Shown: piece after piece, positions 25,866-35,559 of the stretch
How positions within the stretch are numbered: position 1 is the stretch's first letter
Layout: every line of letters begins with the position of its first letter
From: Pseudomonadota bacterium
Lineage (GTDB): Bacteria > Pseudomonadota > Gammaproteobacteria > Burkholderiales > Burkholderiaceae_C
Length of the DNA: 64,000 bases
Direction: 5' to 3'
Assembly (NCBI GenBank): GCA_018241265.1
Contig: JAFEEF010000064.1
Location: forward strand, 18,501-82,500
Position numbers and translations under genes: made by a program
Notes under the pieces: generated by a model
Told to the model about the DNA's origin: nothing
Databases searched by the model: none
The model's input: the letters and a program-made list of their open reading frames with translations, nothing else

Positions 25866-26546
25866 ATGTCCTCGAGCCCTGCAACGATCTGCCGCGACGC
25901 CGATCTCCACGCGCGGATCCGCGCGCGCCTCGCCGACTTCGATGTCCGATCGCTGCCCGATGACGGCGGCCCGCGGGCCGCCGTCGTGGTGGCGGTGATC
26001 GATGAAGGCCACGGCGCCGATCTCGACGGCATGCCGCAGCACGCCGGCTGGAGCGTGCATGCGGCGCTGCTGCTGACGCGCCGATCGGGCACGCTGCGCC
26101 GCCATGCCGGCCAATGGGCGCTGCCCGGCGGGCGCATCGATGCGGGCGAATCGCCGGAAGAGGCTGCGCTGCGCGAACTCGCCGAAGAGGTCGGCCTCGT
26201 CGTCGAGCCGTCCTGCATCCTCGGGCGGCTCGACGACTATGCGACGCGCTCGGGCTTCGTGATCACGCCTATCGTCGTGTGGCCGGGCGCCGCGCGTGAA
26301 CTGGTCCCGAACCCGGACGAAGTCGGCAAGGTGCACCGCATCCCGCTGCACGAGTTCCTGCGTGCCGACGCGCCGATGCTCGAGACCTTGCCCGAGCTGG
26401 CGCAGCCGGTGCTGCGCATGCCGGTCGGCACGAGCTGGATCGCTGCCCCGACCGCGGCGGTGCTGTACCAGTTCCGCGAGCTCTGCCTGCTCGGCCGTCC
26501 GACGCGCGTCGCGCACTTCGAGCAGCCGGCGTTCGCCTGGCGTTGA
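25866..26546 (+). CDS. NUDIX hydrolase (CoA pyrophosphatase-like, NudL type)
   Basis: A 226-residue protein with an exact Nudix box, G-x5-E-x7-REL-x-EE-x-GL, in the segment GGRIDAGESPEEAALREL. Before it are LLTRRSGTLRRHAGQWALPG residues, as in CoA/NADH pyrophosphatases of the NudL group. It would cleave a nucleoside-diphosphate-linked substrate, perhaps CoA. The start ATG 25866 gives a normal length. It converges with the cyclase gene seven bases downstream. Confidence 0.87.
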   Translation: MSSSPATICRDADLHARIRARLADFDVRSLPDDGGPRAAVVVAVIDEGHGADLDGMPQHAGWSVHAALLLTRRSGTLRRHAGQWALPGGRIDAGESPEEAALRELAEEVGLVVEPSCILGRLDDYATRSGFVITPIVVWPGAARELVPNPDEVGKVHRIPLHEFLRADAPMLETLPELAQPVLRMPVGTSWIAAPTAAVLYQFRELCLLGRPTRVAHFEQPAFAWR

Positions 26547-26553
26547 AGCCGCC

Positions 26554-27363
26554 TCAGCCCGCCGACGCCATCAGCGCATCGTCGAAGATCGCGACTGCCC
26601 GCGTCCAACCCGCCGAAGCGCCGCGGATCTTGTGCGGGAAGCACGAGATGTAGAAGCCGTCGGCCGGCAGCGCCTCGAGGTTGTGCAGCTTCTCGAGGTG
26701 GCAGTAGCCGATGTCGCGGCCGGCCTTGTGGCCTTCCCAGATCAGCGAGGCGTCGTGCGTCTCGCCGTACTTCTTCGCGGTGTGCACGAACGGCGCGTCC
26801 CAGCTCCAGGCGTCGGTGCCGGTGAGGCGGATGCCACGCTCCAGCAAGTACATGGTCGCCGCGTAGCCCATGCCGCAGCCCGAGGCCACGTAGTCCGCCT
26901 CGCCATAGCGCGAGCCGGCGCGCGTGTTGACGACGACGATCTCGAGCGGCTTGAGCACGTGGCCGATGCGCTCGAGCTCGGCCTCGACGTCGGCCGCGGT
27001 CACGACATAGCCGTCTTCGAAATGACGGAAGTCGAGCTTCACGCCGGGCTGGAAGCACCATTCGAGCGGCACGTCGTGGATCGCGATCGACGGCTTCCCG
27101 TCGCCGAGCGCCCGGTCCATCGTCGAATGGAAGTGGTAGGGCGCATCGAGGTGCGTGCCGTTGTGGGTCGACAGCTGCACCAGCTCGGCCGCCCAGCCTT
27201 CGCCGTCGGGCAGGTCATCCTTCCGCAGGCCGGGAAAGAACGGCGCGATCTGCTCGTAGGTCGCGTCGTGCTTGAAGTACTGGATCTTCGGCACGAAGGC
27301 CGGCGGATCGGACAGCACGTCGTTCTCGAGGAAGATCGACAGGTCGACGAAGCGGCGGGGCAT
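26554..27363 (-). CDS. Cyclase-family / kynurenine-formamidase-like metal hydrolase
   Basis: A 269-residue member of the cyclase family. It carries the signature H-x-G-T-H-x-D-x-P-x-H at [12 protein letters not shown] (His67, His71, Asp73, His77), the metal site of KynB and isatin hydrolases, and a further His in CFPHKI. It is larger than typical KynB (about 210 residues), so a different amide or lactone substrate is likely. GGAGA lies four bases before ATG 27363. It follows sdaA by 24 bases and is probably cotranscribed. Confidence 0.85.
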   Translation of the reverse strand: MPRRFVDLSIFLENDVLSDPPAFVPKIQYFKHDATYEQIAPFFPGLRKDDLPDGEGWAAELVQLSTHNGTHLDAPYHFHSTMDRALGDGKPSIAIHDVPLEWCFQPGVKLDFRHFEDGYVVTAADVEAELERIGHVLKPLEIVVVNTRAGSRYGEADYVASGCGMGYAATMYLLERGIRLTGTDAWSWDAPFVHTAKKYGETHDASLIWEGHKAGRDIGYCHLEKLHNLEALPADGFYISCFPHKIRGASAGWTRAVAIFDDALMASAG

Positions 27364-27387
27364 GGGATCTCCGACTGTGTACTGCGC

Positions 27388-28791
27388 TCAGCACTCGACG
27401 ATGTTGACGGCGAGTCCGCCGCGCGCGGTTTCCTTGTACTTGGTCATCATGTCGGCGCCGGTCTCGCGCATCGTCTTGATCACCTTGTCGAGGCTCACGT
27501 GGTGCGTGCCGTCGCCGCGCAGCGCCATGCGCGCCGCATTGATCGCCTTCACCGACGCGATCGCGTTGCGCTCGATGCAGGGGATCTGCACCAGGCCGCC
27601 GACCGGATCGCAGGTCAAACCCAGGTGGTGCTCCATGCCGATCTCGGCGGCGTTCTCGACCTGGGCCGGCGTGCCGCCGAGCACCGCACAGAGCGCGCCG
27701 GCGGCCATCGAGCAGGCGACGCCGACTTCGCCCTGGCAGCCGACCTCCGCGCCGGAGATCGACGCGTTCTCCTTGTAGAGGATGCCGATCGCCGCGGCGG
27801 TGAGCAGGAAGTCGATCACGCCGCGTTCGTGCGAGCCGGGCGTGAAGCGCGTGTAGTAGTGCAGCACCGCGGGCACGATGCCGGCCGCACCGTTGGTCGG
27901 CGCGGTGACGACGCGGCCGCCGGCGGCATTCTCCTCGTTGACCGCGAGCGCGTAGAGGTTCACCCAGTCGAGCACCTGCAGCGGATCGCGCAGCGCCGCT
28001 TCCGGGTTGCTGCAAAGCTGCCGGTACAGCTCGGCAGCACGCCGCTTGACCTGGAAGCCGCCGGGCAGGGTGCCGCTGGTCTGGCAGCCGCGCGTCACGC
28101 AGGCCTGCATCACGGCCCAGATCTTCAAGAGGCCGGCATCGATCTCCGCGTCGCTGCGCCCGCTCTGGCCCAGGCAGCGCTCGTTGCGCCGCATCAGCTC
28201 GGCGATCGTGACGCCGTGCTCGGCGGTCAGCGCGAGCAGTTCGGCGCCGGTCTTGAACGGATGGGCCAGCGCCGTGGTGTCGGGCGCGATGACCTTCTGG
28301 CGTGCACCGTCGTGCGCCACCTCGTCGCTGACGACGAAGCCGCCGCCGACCGAGTAGTAGGTCTTCTCGAGCAGCTCGTTGCCGTCCGCGTCGTAGGCCG
28401 TGAAGCGCATGCCGTTGGCGTGGAACGGCAGCGTCTCGCGCCGATGGAACACCAGGTCGGTTTTCTCGTTGAAGGCGATCTCGTGCGCGCCGGGCAGCGC
28501 GAGGCGCTTGCTGCTGCGCAGCGCGGCGAGCATGGCCGGGATCGCATCGACATCGACGCTGTCGGGCTCGTGGTCGAGCAGGCCGAGCAGCACCGCCTTG
28601 TCCGAGCCGTGGCCCTTGCCGGTCGCACCCAGCGAGCCGTAGAGATCGGACCGGATGCGCGCCGTTGCGGCCAGGCGGCCTTCGTGCGCGAGCCGGTGCA
28701 CGAAGAGACGCGCCGCGCGCATCGGCCCGACGGTGTGCGAGCTGCTCGGCCCGATGCCGATCTTGAAGAGGTCGAAAACGGAGACGGCCAT
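27388..28791 (-). CDS. sdaA: L-serine ammonia-lyase (iron–sulfur type)
   Basis: A 467-residue single-chain L-serine deaminase. It starts [24 protein letters not shown] and has the C-terminal Cys-containing motifs [17 protein letters not shown] and [18 protein letters not shown], the ligands of the catalytic [4Fe-4S] cluster. It turns serine into pyruvate and ammonia. The pairing with a cyclase-family gene is not one I recognise as a standard pathway. Confidence 0.96.
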   Translation of the reverse strand: MAVSVFDLFKIGIGPSSSHTVGPMRAARLFVHRLAHEGRLAATARIRSDLYGSLGATGKGHGSDKAVLLGLLDHEPDSVDVDAIPAMLAALRSSKRLALPGAHEIAFNEKTDLVFHRRETLPFHANGMRFTAYDADGNELLEKTYYSVGGGFVVSDEVAHDGARQKVIAPDTTALAHPFKTGAELLALTAEHGVTIAELMRRNERCLGQSGRSDAEIDAGLLKIWAVMQACVTRGCQTSGTLPGGFQVKRRAAELYRQLCSNPEAALRDPLQVLDWVNLYALAVNEENAAGGRVVTAPTNGAAGIVPAVLHYYTRFTPGSHERGVIDFLLTAAAIGILYKENASISGAEVGCQGEVGVACSMAAGALCAVLGGTPAQVENAAEIGMEHHLGLTCDPVGGLVQIPCIERNAIASVKAINAARMALRGDGTHHVSLDKVIKTMRETGADMMTKYKETARGGLAVNIVEC

Positions 28792-28888
28792 GGCGCCGCG
28801 AGCGTATCAGGCCGCGATGACCCGCGGCAAGCCGGCGACTCGGCAGGCGAGCGGCCGGGATCGCGGGACCGAAGCATCGCTGCCTGTT
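28792..28888 (-). other. Gap between outer-membrane-factor gene and sdaA
   Basis: 97 bases separating two minus-strand units. It is GC-rich with no convincing T-tailed hairpin. The sdaA promoter should lie here, but I cannot identify it. Confidence 0.35.
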
Positions 28889-30421
28889 TCAGCGTCCGGA
28901 CGCCGACGCGACCGCCGGCGCGAGCGGCAGCGTGCCGTCGTCGCCCAGCGCCTTGTAGAGCGCGACGAGCCGGATGCGCAGGCGCGCTGCGCTGTCGGCG
29001 CGCGCCTGGCGCACTTCGTCGGCCGCCTGGTCGGCGTCGAGCACCGGTACGTAGTCGGTGATGCCCTTGCCGTACTGGGCCTGGGCCAGGGTCGCTGCCG
29101 CGTCGGCGAGCGCGGCCTTGTCGTCCAGCGTGCGCTGCTGCGCAAGCTCGGACGCATAGGCCGACGCCGCATCGTCGACCTCGTGCCAGGCCTTCAGCAC
29201 GGTCTGCTGGAACGCCACCGCGGCTTCCTGCTGCTGCAGCTCGCGCAGCGCCACAGTGGCGCGCCGCCGGCCGTGGTCGAACACCGGCAGCGACAGCGAC
29301 GGCCCGATCGACCACTGGCGCGAGCCCCACTGCGCGAGCTCCTGATCGTGCAGGCTCTCGAAGCCGAAGCTCGCACCGAGCGTGATGCGCGGATAGAGAT
29401 CGGCGACCGCGACGCCGATGCTGGCGGTGGTGCCGGCGAGCCGCGCCTCGGCCGCCGCGACGTCGGGCCGATGCCGCACCAGGTCGGCCGGCAGGCCGAG
29501 CGCGACCGATGGCAGCGGCTGCGGGCCTGCGGGCGGCGTCGCGAGCACGTCGTTCAAGGCGCCGGGATGCCGACCGCACAGGACGGTCAGGCGGTTCACC
29601 GCCGACGCGATCTCCAGCGTCAGCGCATCGTCTCGGCTGCGCAGGTCGGCAACGCGCTGGCGCCGCGCGAGCAGCGGCTGCTCGGTCACGAGGCCGCCGC
29701 GGAACTGCGCCGCAAGCAAGGCCTCGGCCTCGTCGGCGGCGCGGCGCTGTTCGGCGAGCAGCGCCTGCTGCGCCTGCAGCCCGCGCCACTGGTGGTAGGT
29801 CCGCACGACGTCGGCGGCGAGCGTGAGGCGCAGGCCGCGCAAGGTCGCGTCGGACTCCTCGGTCTGCGCCTGCGCTGCTTCGATGCTGCGGCGGACGCGG
29901 CCCCACAGGTCGAGCTCCCACGACGCATCGAAGCCGGCCTGGTAGACGGTGTAAGGACTCGCGAGGAACGACAGCACCTGGTCGCGCTCGGCACCGGACG
30001 GCGCGATCGCGTCGACGAGGCGCGTGCTCGAACCCGAGTCGCTGAGGCGCTGGCGTGACGCGCCGGCGCGTGCCGCGACCTGCGGGCCGCGCTGTGCGCT
30101 GGCGGTGGTCTCGAGGGTCCGCGCCTCGAGGATGCGCAGGCTCGCGCCCGCGATGTCGGGATTGCCGTCGGCGGCGATCGCGAGCAGGCGCGTCAGGGTC
30201 GGATCGGTCAGCGCAGCCCAGCGCTCGCCGGTCGTCGCGGGCCGGTCGGCCGCGCCGGGCAACTGCAGCGATGCGGCGCCGCCGTGCCAGTCGCGCCAGG
30301 AGGCCGGCGCATCGACGGCAGGCCGCGCGCGATCCGGTCCGACGGCGGCGCACCCGGCAAGCCAGGCCGCCAGCGCGCCAGCGCCGATCCGCAGCGAGGC
30401 CGAAGCAAGTCGTGTCTTCAT
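28889..30421 (-). CDS. NodT-family outer-membrane efflux lipoprotein
   Basis: A 510-residue TolC-like outer-membrane factor. It has a lipoprotein signal peptide ending in LAGC (lipid-anchored Cys24) and two OEP repeats with long coiled-coil arms (for example residues 205–260 and 410–470). The motifs include RHRPDVAAAEARL and GVAVADLYPRITLGASFGFES. It follows the two permease genes with 10 bases between, so it closes the export operon. E. coli ybhGFSR relies on a separate TolC, so an operon-borne outer-membrane factor is notable. Confidence 0.93.
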   Translation of the reverse strand: MKTRLASASLRIGAGALAAWLAGCAAVGPDRARPAVDAPASWRDWHGGAASLQLPGAADRPATTGERWAALTDPTLTRLLAIAADGNPDIAGASLRILEARTLETTASAQRGPQVAARAGASRQRLSDSGSSTRLVDAIAPSGAERDQVLSFLASPYTVYQAGFDASWELDLWGRVRRSIEAAQAQTEESDATLRGLRLTLAADVVRTYHQWRGLQAQQALLAEQRRAADEAEALLAAQFRGGLVTEQPLLARRQRVADLRSRDDALTLEIASAVNRLTVLCGRHPGALNDVLATPPAGPQPLPSVALGLPADLVRHRPDVAAAEARLAGTTASIGVAVADLYPRITLGASFGFESLHDQELAQWGSRQWSIGPSLSLPVFDHGRRRATVALRELQQQEAAVAFQQTVLKAWHEVDDAASAYASELAQQRTLDDKAALADAAATLAQAQYGKGITDYVPVLDADQAADEVRQARADSAARLRIRLVALYKALGDDGTLPLAPAVASASGR

Positions 30422-30431
30422 GGCGGGTCCT

Positions 30432-31532
30432 TCAGGCCAGCCGGTGCCTGAACAGCCAGGCCGCGGCGGGCATCGTGGCGGCTGCGATCAGCACCAGGCC
30501 GATCGCATCGGTGGCCAGCGCCGCGACGCCGGCGCCTTCGAGGTAGACGCGGCGTACCAGGTCGATGCCGTAGCGCAGCGGGTTGGCGTAGGTCGCGACC
30601 TGCAGCACGTCGGGCATGTTCCGGATCGGCGTCATCAGGCCCGACAGCAGCATCAACGGCATCAGCAGCACGAAGGTGTAGAGCATCGCCTGCTGCATGT
30701 CGAGCGCGACCGCGCTGATCGAAAGCCCCACGCCCACCCCGGCGACGATGAAGAGCAAGAGGCCGCCGTACAGGCTCGCGAGCGAGCCGGCCATCGGCAC
30801 GTCGAACCACCAGCGCGTCACCGTCAGCACGATCGAGCTCTGCACGAGGCCGATGAGCAGCGGCGGCAGCGCCTTGCCGGCCATGATCGCGAGCGGCGAC
30901 AGCGGCGTGACCAGCAACTGGTCGAACGTGCCTTGCTCGCGCTCGCGCGCGACCGACAGCGCCGCCAGCAGCAGCACCTGGATCATGCTGAGCGACGCGA
31001 TCAGCGCCGGCATGAAGTTCCAGCGCGTCTCGAGGTTGGGGTTGAACCAGGCCCGCGTCACGACGTCGATCGGCGGCCGCGCGCCGCGCTCGGCGTCGTA
31101 GGCCGCGACGATCGCGTTCGCGTAGGCCGCGGCCGAGCCGGCCGTCGTCGAGTTGCGCGCGTCGAGGATGAGCTGCACCGGCGCGGCCCGGCCGGTGAGC
31201 AGGCGCCGCTCGAAGTCGGCCGGGATGTGCAGCACCATCAGCGCGTCGCCGTGCTCGACGGGGCCCGCGATCTGCGCCGGCGACGCGAGCGTCGCGACGC
31301 GCCGGAACATGCCGTTGCCGTCGAGCCGGGCGACGAGTTCGGCCGACGAGACGCTGCGGCTTTCGTCCAGCAGCGCATAGGGCGCGTCGGCGAGGTCGTA
31401 GGTGGCCGCATAGCCGAACAGCAGGCTCTGCAGGATCACCGGCACGACGAGGATCAGCCGGTTGGCAGGATCCTTCAGCACGGCGAGCAACTCCTTGCGG
31501 ACGAGGGCGACGAACGGTGCGATCCAGTCCAT
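30432..31532 (-). CDS. ABC-2 type transporter permease (YbhR-like)
   Basis: A 366-residue ABC-2 permease. It has an N-terminal membrane helix (about 25–42), a large periplasmic region (45–175), then five helices in the C-terminal half with the motif VAREREQGTFDQLLVTPLSPLAI. It forms a likely heterodimer with the neighbouring permease. The order HlyD–ATPase–permease–permease matches ybhG-ybhF-ybhS-ybhR of E. coli. Confidence 0.92.
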   Translation of the reverse strand: MDWIAPFVALVRKELLAVLKDPANRLILVVPVILQSLLFGYAATYDLADAPYALLDESRSVSSAELVARLDGNGMFRRVATLASPAQIAGPVEHGDALMVLHIPADFERRLLTGRAAPVQLILDARNSTTAGSAAAYANAIVAAYDAERGARPPIDVVTRAWFNPNLETRWNFMPALIASLSMIQVLLLAALSVAREREQGTFDQLLVTPLSPLAIMAGKALPPLLIGLVQSSIVLTVTRWWFDVPMAGSLASLYGGLLLFIVAGVGVGLSISAVALDMQQAMLYTFVLLMPLMLLSGLMTPIRNMPDVLQVATYANPLRYGIDLVRRVYLEGAGVAALATDAIGLVLIAAATMPAAAWLFRHRLA

Positions 31533-31547
31533 GGCGCGTGTTTCCGG

Positions 31548-32645
31548 TCAGGCGATGCGCTTGCGCGTCACGGCGCGCGCGGCAGCCAGCAAGACCGCCG
31601 CGTACAACGCGAGCAGCAGCAGCTTCGGCACGACGATGCTCCAGACGTCGCCGGCGAGGAACAGCGTCTTGATGAGCGCGAGGTAGTGCGTTGCCGGCAG
31701 CACGTTGGCCACGGCGCGCACCACGACCGGCACGTTGCGCAGGTCGAAGAGAAAGCCCGACAGCATCAGCGCCGGCAGAAAGCTCGACAGCAGCGCGATC
31801 TGGCTCGCGAGGAACTGGTTCTTCGTCGCCGACGAGATCAGGAGGCCGGTGCCGAGCGCTACCAGCAGGTACAGCACCGACGCGAGCACGAGCAGCGCCA
31901 GCGAACCGACGATGGGCACGTCGAACAGCCAGCGCGCCGACGCGAGGCACATCGCGAAGCCGATCATGCCGACGCAGAAGTACGGCACGATCTTCGCCAG
32001 CAGGATCTCGGCCGGCCGCACCGGGCTGACGAACAGCGCCTCGAAGGTGCCGCGCTCCCATTCGCGCGCGACGACGAGCGACGTGAGGAAGGCCCCGACC
32101 AAGGTCATGATCAGCACGATGAGGCCGGGCACGAGGTACCAGGTGCTGGTGTTGGCGTCGTTGAACCAGAGCCTGGGCTCGACCGAGACGCCGGCGGCCG
32201 GACCGGCGCCGCGCATCAGCGCGCCCGTCACGTACGACTCGACGGCGCGAGCGGTCGATGCATCGGCGCCGTTGACGACGAGCTGCGCCGCCGCCTGGCC
32301 GGCGGCGAGCCGGCGCGAGAAGTCGGACGGGATGCGCAGGATCGCGTCGATGCGGTGGTCCTGCATCAGCGTTTCCGCCTCGCGCATCGAGCGTGTGACG
32401 ACCGGCGCGATGTAGGGCGTGAGGCGCAGGCCCGCGAGCACGTCGTCGACCTGCGGGCTCGCGTCTTCGAGCACCACCGCGACGCTGGCCTGCTTGACGT
32501 CGAGCGAGATGCCGTAGCCGAACAGGAGGATCAGCACCAACGGCAGCACGAGGCCGATCGCGACGTTGCTGCGGTCGCGCAGCAATTGCCGCGTCTCCTT
32601 CTTCACGAGCGACCAGAGCCGCGCGACGAAGCCCGTGCCGCTCAT
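31548..32645 (-). CDS. ABC-2 type transporter permease (YbhS-like)
   Basis: A 365-residue ABC-2 permease with the same layout as its partner: a first helix around 27–47, a periplasmic domain, then TM2–6 and the signature VVAREWERGTFEALFVSPVRPAEIL. Its ATG overlaps the ATPase stop by four bases (ATGA). It would carry export substrates, probably amphiphilic or cationic compounds by analogy with YbhGFSR. Confidence 0.92.
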   Translation of the reverse strand: MSGTGFVARLWSLVKKETRQLLRDRSNVAIGLVLPLVLILLFGYGISLDVKQASVAVVLEDASPQVDDVLAGLRLTPYIAPVVTRSMREAETLMQDHRIDAILRIPSDFSRRLAAGQAAAQLVVNGADASTARAVESYVTGALMRGAGPAAGVSVEPRLWFNDANTSTWYLVPGLIVLIMTLVGAFLTSLVVAREWERGTFEALFVSPVRPAEILLAKIVPYFCVGMIGFAMCLASARWLFDVPIVGSLALLVLASVLYLLVALGTGLLISSATKNQFLASQIALLSSFLPALMLSGFLFDLRNVPVVVRAVANVLPATHYLALIKTLFLAGDVWSIVVPKLLLLALYAAVLLAAARAVTRKRIA

Positions 32646-34396
32646 CGCGTGCCTCCCGCGGCAGTGCGTCGTCCGGCCTCGACGATGCCGATGAAGGCGC
32701 GCTCCATGTCGGGCGCGTTCGACGCCTGCGCCCGCACCTCGGCTGGCGTGCCGATCGCGAGCAGCCTGCCGGCGTCCTGGATCACGATGCGATCGCAGTA
32801 TTCGGCCTCTTCCATGACGTGCGTCGTGATGACGATCGAGATGCCCTGTTGTGCGAGCCGCGTGATGCGCAGCCAGAACTCGCGCCGCGCGATCGGATCG
32901 GCGCCGCTCGTCGGCTCGTCGAGGAACAGGATCTCGGGCCGGTGGATCAGCGCCGCGGCCATCGACAGGCGCTGCTTGTAGCCGCCGGGCAACTGCAGCG
33001 CGGGCGCGTCGCGGTAGGGCCCGAGGCCGAAGTCGGCGAGCGACGCGGCGACCCGTTCGCGTGCCGCCGTCGCGCGCAGGCCATAGGCGCCGGCGTAGAA
33101 GCCGAGGTTCTCGGCCACCGACAGGTTGCCGTAGAGCGCGAACTTCTGCGACACGTAGCCGATGCGGCGGCGCGCCGAGCCGGGCGCGTGGCGCATGTCG
33201 ACGCCGGCCACCCGGAGCTGACCGCTCGTGGCCGGCAGCAGGCCGCAAAGCATCCGGAAGGTCGTCGTCTTGCCGGCACCGTTCGGGCCGAGCAGGCCGA
33301 AGACCTCGCCGCGCCGCACGCTGAAGCTGGTGTTGGCGACCGCGGTGAAGTCGCCGAAGCGGCGCACGAGGTCGCGGACCTCGATCACCGTCGGCTGCGC
33401 ATTCGACGCCGTCGCAACTGCCGGCGCCGCTGCGTACGCAGGCGCGTTGGCGGCCACGTGACGGGCCTCGCGCAGCAGCACCATGAAGCCGTCCTCGAGC
33501 CTGGCCGGCACCGCGCGGGCTTGCGGCACATCGCCATTCGGGACCGTAACGTCCTTGCGACGGATGAACCGCACCTCGCCGCCCTGCGGCACCGCATCGA
33601 GGATCGTGTCGGCTGCTTCGAGCAGGCGTGCCTGCAGCAGCCGGCACGGCTCGCCGGGCGAGGGCGCGGCGACGTAGGTACGGCCATCGGCCGCGGCGCG
33701 CAGCGCCTCCGGCGTGCCCGACGCGAGTACCCGGCCGTCGTGCATCAGGAACACCCGGTCGCAGCGCTCGGCCTCGTCGAGGTAGGCCGTGCTGACGACG
33801 ACGGTGAGCCGCTCTTCGCGCACGAGCTGCTCGACGATCTGCCACAGCTCGCGGCGCGACAGCGGATCGACCCCGACGGTCGGCTCGTCGAGCAGCAGCA
33901 GCTCGGGCGAGCGCACCAGCGTGCAGGCGAGGCCGAGCTTCTGCTTCATGCCGCCCGAGAGCTTGCCGGCCGGCCGGTCGGTGAAGCGCGCGAGGTCGGT
34001 CATCTCGAGCAGCCGTGCATAGCGGGCCGCGCGCGCGCCCTCGGGCACGCCGTGCAGGTCGGCGTAGAGGTCGAGGTTCTCCTGCACGCTCAGATCCTCG
34101 TAGAGGCCGAAGCGCTGCGGCATGTAGCCGATGCGGTCCTGTACCGCTTGCGGGTCGGCGACGACGTCGAGGTCGAGCACCGACAGCGTCCCGGCACCCG
34201 GCACGACGAGGCCGGCGATCATGCGGATCAGCGTGGTCTTGCCCGCGCCGTCGGGGCCGACCAGTGCGGTCAGCGAGCCGGCGGCGACCTCGATCGACAG
34301 GCCGTCGAGCGCAATGCGCTGCTGCTTCGTCGCCTTGTCGAGGAAGCGCTTGCTCAGCGCGGCGCCGGACACGGCGGCGGCGGTCGTGCGGCCCAT
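32642..34396 (-). CDS. Duplicated ABC ATPase (YbhF-like)
   Basis: A 584-residue protein with two complete nucleotide-binding domains. The first has Walker A GPDGAGKTT, signature LSGGMKQKLGLA and Walker B LLLLDEPTVGVDP. The second has GPNGAGKTT, LPGGYKQRLSMA (the usual Ser is Pro) and ILFLDEPTSGADP. A Thr/Val/Arg-rich linker of about 70 residues joins them. This fusion is characteristic of YbhF. It powers the permease pair encoded just downstream. Confidence 0.94.
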   Translation of the reverse strand: MGRTTAAAVSGAALSKRFLDKATKQQRIALDGLSIEVAAGSLTALVGPDGAGKTTLIRMIAGLVVPGAGTLSVLDLDVVADPQAVQDRIGYMPQRFGLYEDLSVQENLDLYADLHGVPEGARAARYARLLEMTDLARFTDRPAGKLSGGMKQKLGLACTLVRSPELLLLDEPTVGVDPLSRRELWQIVEQLVREERLTVVVSTAYLDEAERCDRVFLMHDGRVLASGTPEALRAAADGRTYVAAPSPGEPCRLLQARLLEAADTILDAVPQGGEVRFIRRKDVTVPNGDVPQARAVPARLEDGFMVLLREARHVAANAPAYAAAPAVATASNAQPTVIEVRDLVRRFGDFTAVANTSFSVRRGEVFGLLGPNGAGKTTTFRMLCGLLPATSGQLRVAGVDMRHAPGSARRRIGYVSQKFALYGNLSVAENLGFYAGAYGLRATAARERVAASLADFGLGPYRDAPALQLPGGYKQRLSMAAALIHRPEILFLDEPTSGADPIARREFWLRITRLAQQGISIVITTHVMEEAEYCDRIVIQDAGRLLAIGTPAEVRAQASNAPDMERAFIGIVEAGRRTAAGGTR

Positions 34397-34402
34397 CGCG
34401 GC

Positions 34403-35431
34403 CTACTTCGCGGGTGCGGACGCGGCGCCGGCCACGTCGAGCGTGACGGTGGCCGGCATGCCGAGGCGCAGGCGATCGCCCGGATCGTCGACCTTGACGC
34501 GGATCTCGTAGACCAGGCTGGTGCGCAGCTCGGTGGTCTGCACCGTCTTCGGCGTGAACTCCGCGACCGACGAAACGTAGGCCACCGTCCCGGCGATCGG
34601 GCGGGACGGGTCGGCATCGGTCGTGACGCGTGCCGCGACGCCGTTGCGCACCGCGCCGAGCGCCCGCTCGGGCACATAGGCGCGGACCCACTTGGGCTGC
34701 ACGATCGCGAGCGTGTAGACCGGGCGCTGCGGCGACGCCATGTCGCCGGTCTCGAGCAGGCGCGAGCGGACGACGGCATCGCTCGGTGCCTGCAGCGTCG
34801 TGTCGTCGAGCTGGCGCTGCAGCACGGCGCGCTCCGCCTGCGCGCCATCGAGCTCCGCGGCGGCCTGGGCGATGTCCTCCTTGCGCGGGCCGGCGACGAC
34901 GAGCGCGGTCGATTGCCGCGCCGCGTCGAGCCGTGCGGTCGATGCACGCTCGGTCGCCTGGGCCTTGTCGAGGTCGAGGCGGCTGACGCCCTTGTCGGAC
35001 GTCGAGCGTGCGACGTCTTCGAGCCGGCGCGCGTTGGCAGCGGCGAGCGCCAGGTCCGACTCGGCGCCGCGCACCTCGGCCCGGGCCCCCGCGATCTCCT
35101 CCGGCCGGCTGCCCGCACGCAGCCGCGCCAGCGCCTGCCCGGCCGCCGCGACCTGCGCATCGGCCTGCTGCAGGCGCGCGCGCAGGGTGCGGTCGTCGAG
35201 GCGGCCGAGCACCTGGCCGGCGCGCACCGCATCGCCTTCCTGCACCGACAGCTCGGTGATGCGCTCGCTGCCGTTGAACGCCAGCGACACCTGGCGGATG
35301 TCGACGTTGCCGTAGACGGTGAGGGTGCCGGCCGGCGTCTCGTCGGCCCGATGCGCGTCACGCCACCAGAGGCCGAGGCCGGCGAGCAGGGCGACGCCGA
35401 CGACGGCGGCGATCACGGGCTTGGGATTCAT
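34403..35431 (-). CDS. HlyD-family periplasmic adaptor (YbhG-like)
   Basis: A 342-residue membrane fusion protein. It has one N-terminal transmembrane anchor (residues 6–23), then YGNVDIRQVSLAFNGSERI with the lipoyl half and a long alpha hairpin (about 80–190). It is the first gene of the export operon: its start is about 60 bases downstream of a strong promoter-operator region. Confidence 0.93.
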   Translation of the reverse strand: MNPKPVIAAVVGVALLAGLGLWWRDAHRADETPAGTLTVYGNVDIRQVSLAFNGSERITELSVQEGDAVRAGQVLGRLDDRTLRARLQQADAQVAAAGQALARLRAGSRPEEIAGARAEVRGAESDLALAAANARRLEDVARSTSDKGVSRLDLDKAQATERASTARLDAARQSTALVVAGPRKEDIAQAAAELDGAQAERAVLQRQLDDTTLQAPSDAVVRSRLLETGDMASPQRPVYTLAIVQPKWVRAYVPERALGAVRNGVAARVTTDADPSRPIAGTVAYVSSVAEFTPKTVQTTELRTSLVYEIRVKVDDPGDRLRLGMPATVTLDVAGAASAPAK

Positions 35432-35499
35432 CGCGAGGGGTGCGCCGTCGCACGCGCATGGCGGCGTGCAGGCCGGGCTGTGAGTTCCGCAAGGCCCGC

Positions 35500-35528
35500 A
35501 GCATATCTAATTCAAATTTGAATTGCAA
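35500..35528 (-). promoter_or_regulatory. Promoter and 16-bp palindromic operator of the export operon
   Basis: On the minus strand, TTGCAA (35523–35528), a 17-base spacer and TATGCT (35500–35505) form a near-ideal sigma-70 promoter. The perfect palindrome AATTCAAATTTGAATT (35509–35524) fills most of the spacer and touches the -35. It is strikingly AT-rich for this genome and lies between the operon and its divergent TetR-family gene, so it is very likely the repressor operator for both. Confidence 0.75.
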
Positions 35529-35559
35529 CAAGTGCGTTGCCTGCGGCACAATCGAGCCC

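Noticed and set aside
26296..29061. Long plus-strand open frame over the NUDIX end, cyclase, sdaA and outer-membrane-factor genes
   Set aside because: Antisense to certain genes and lacking motifs.
30024..32981. A 985-codon plus-strand frame over the export operon
   Set aside because: Low-complexity antisense of the outer-membrane factor and two permeases.
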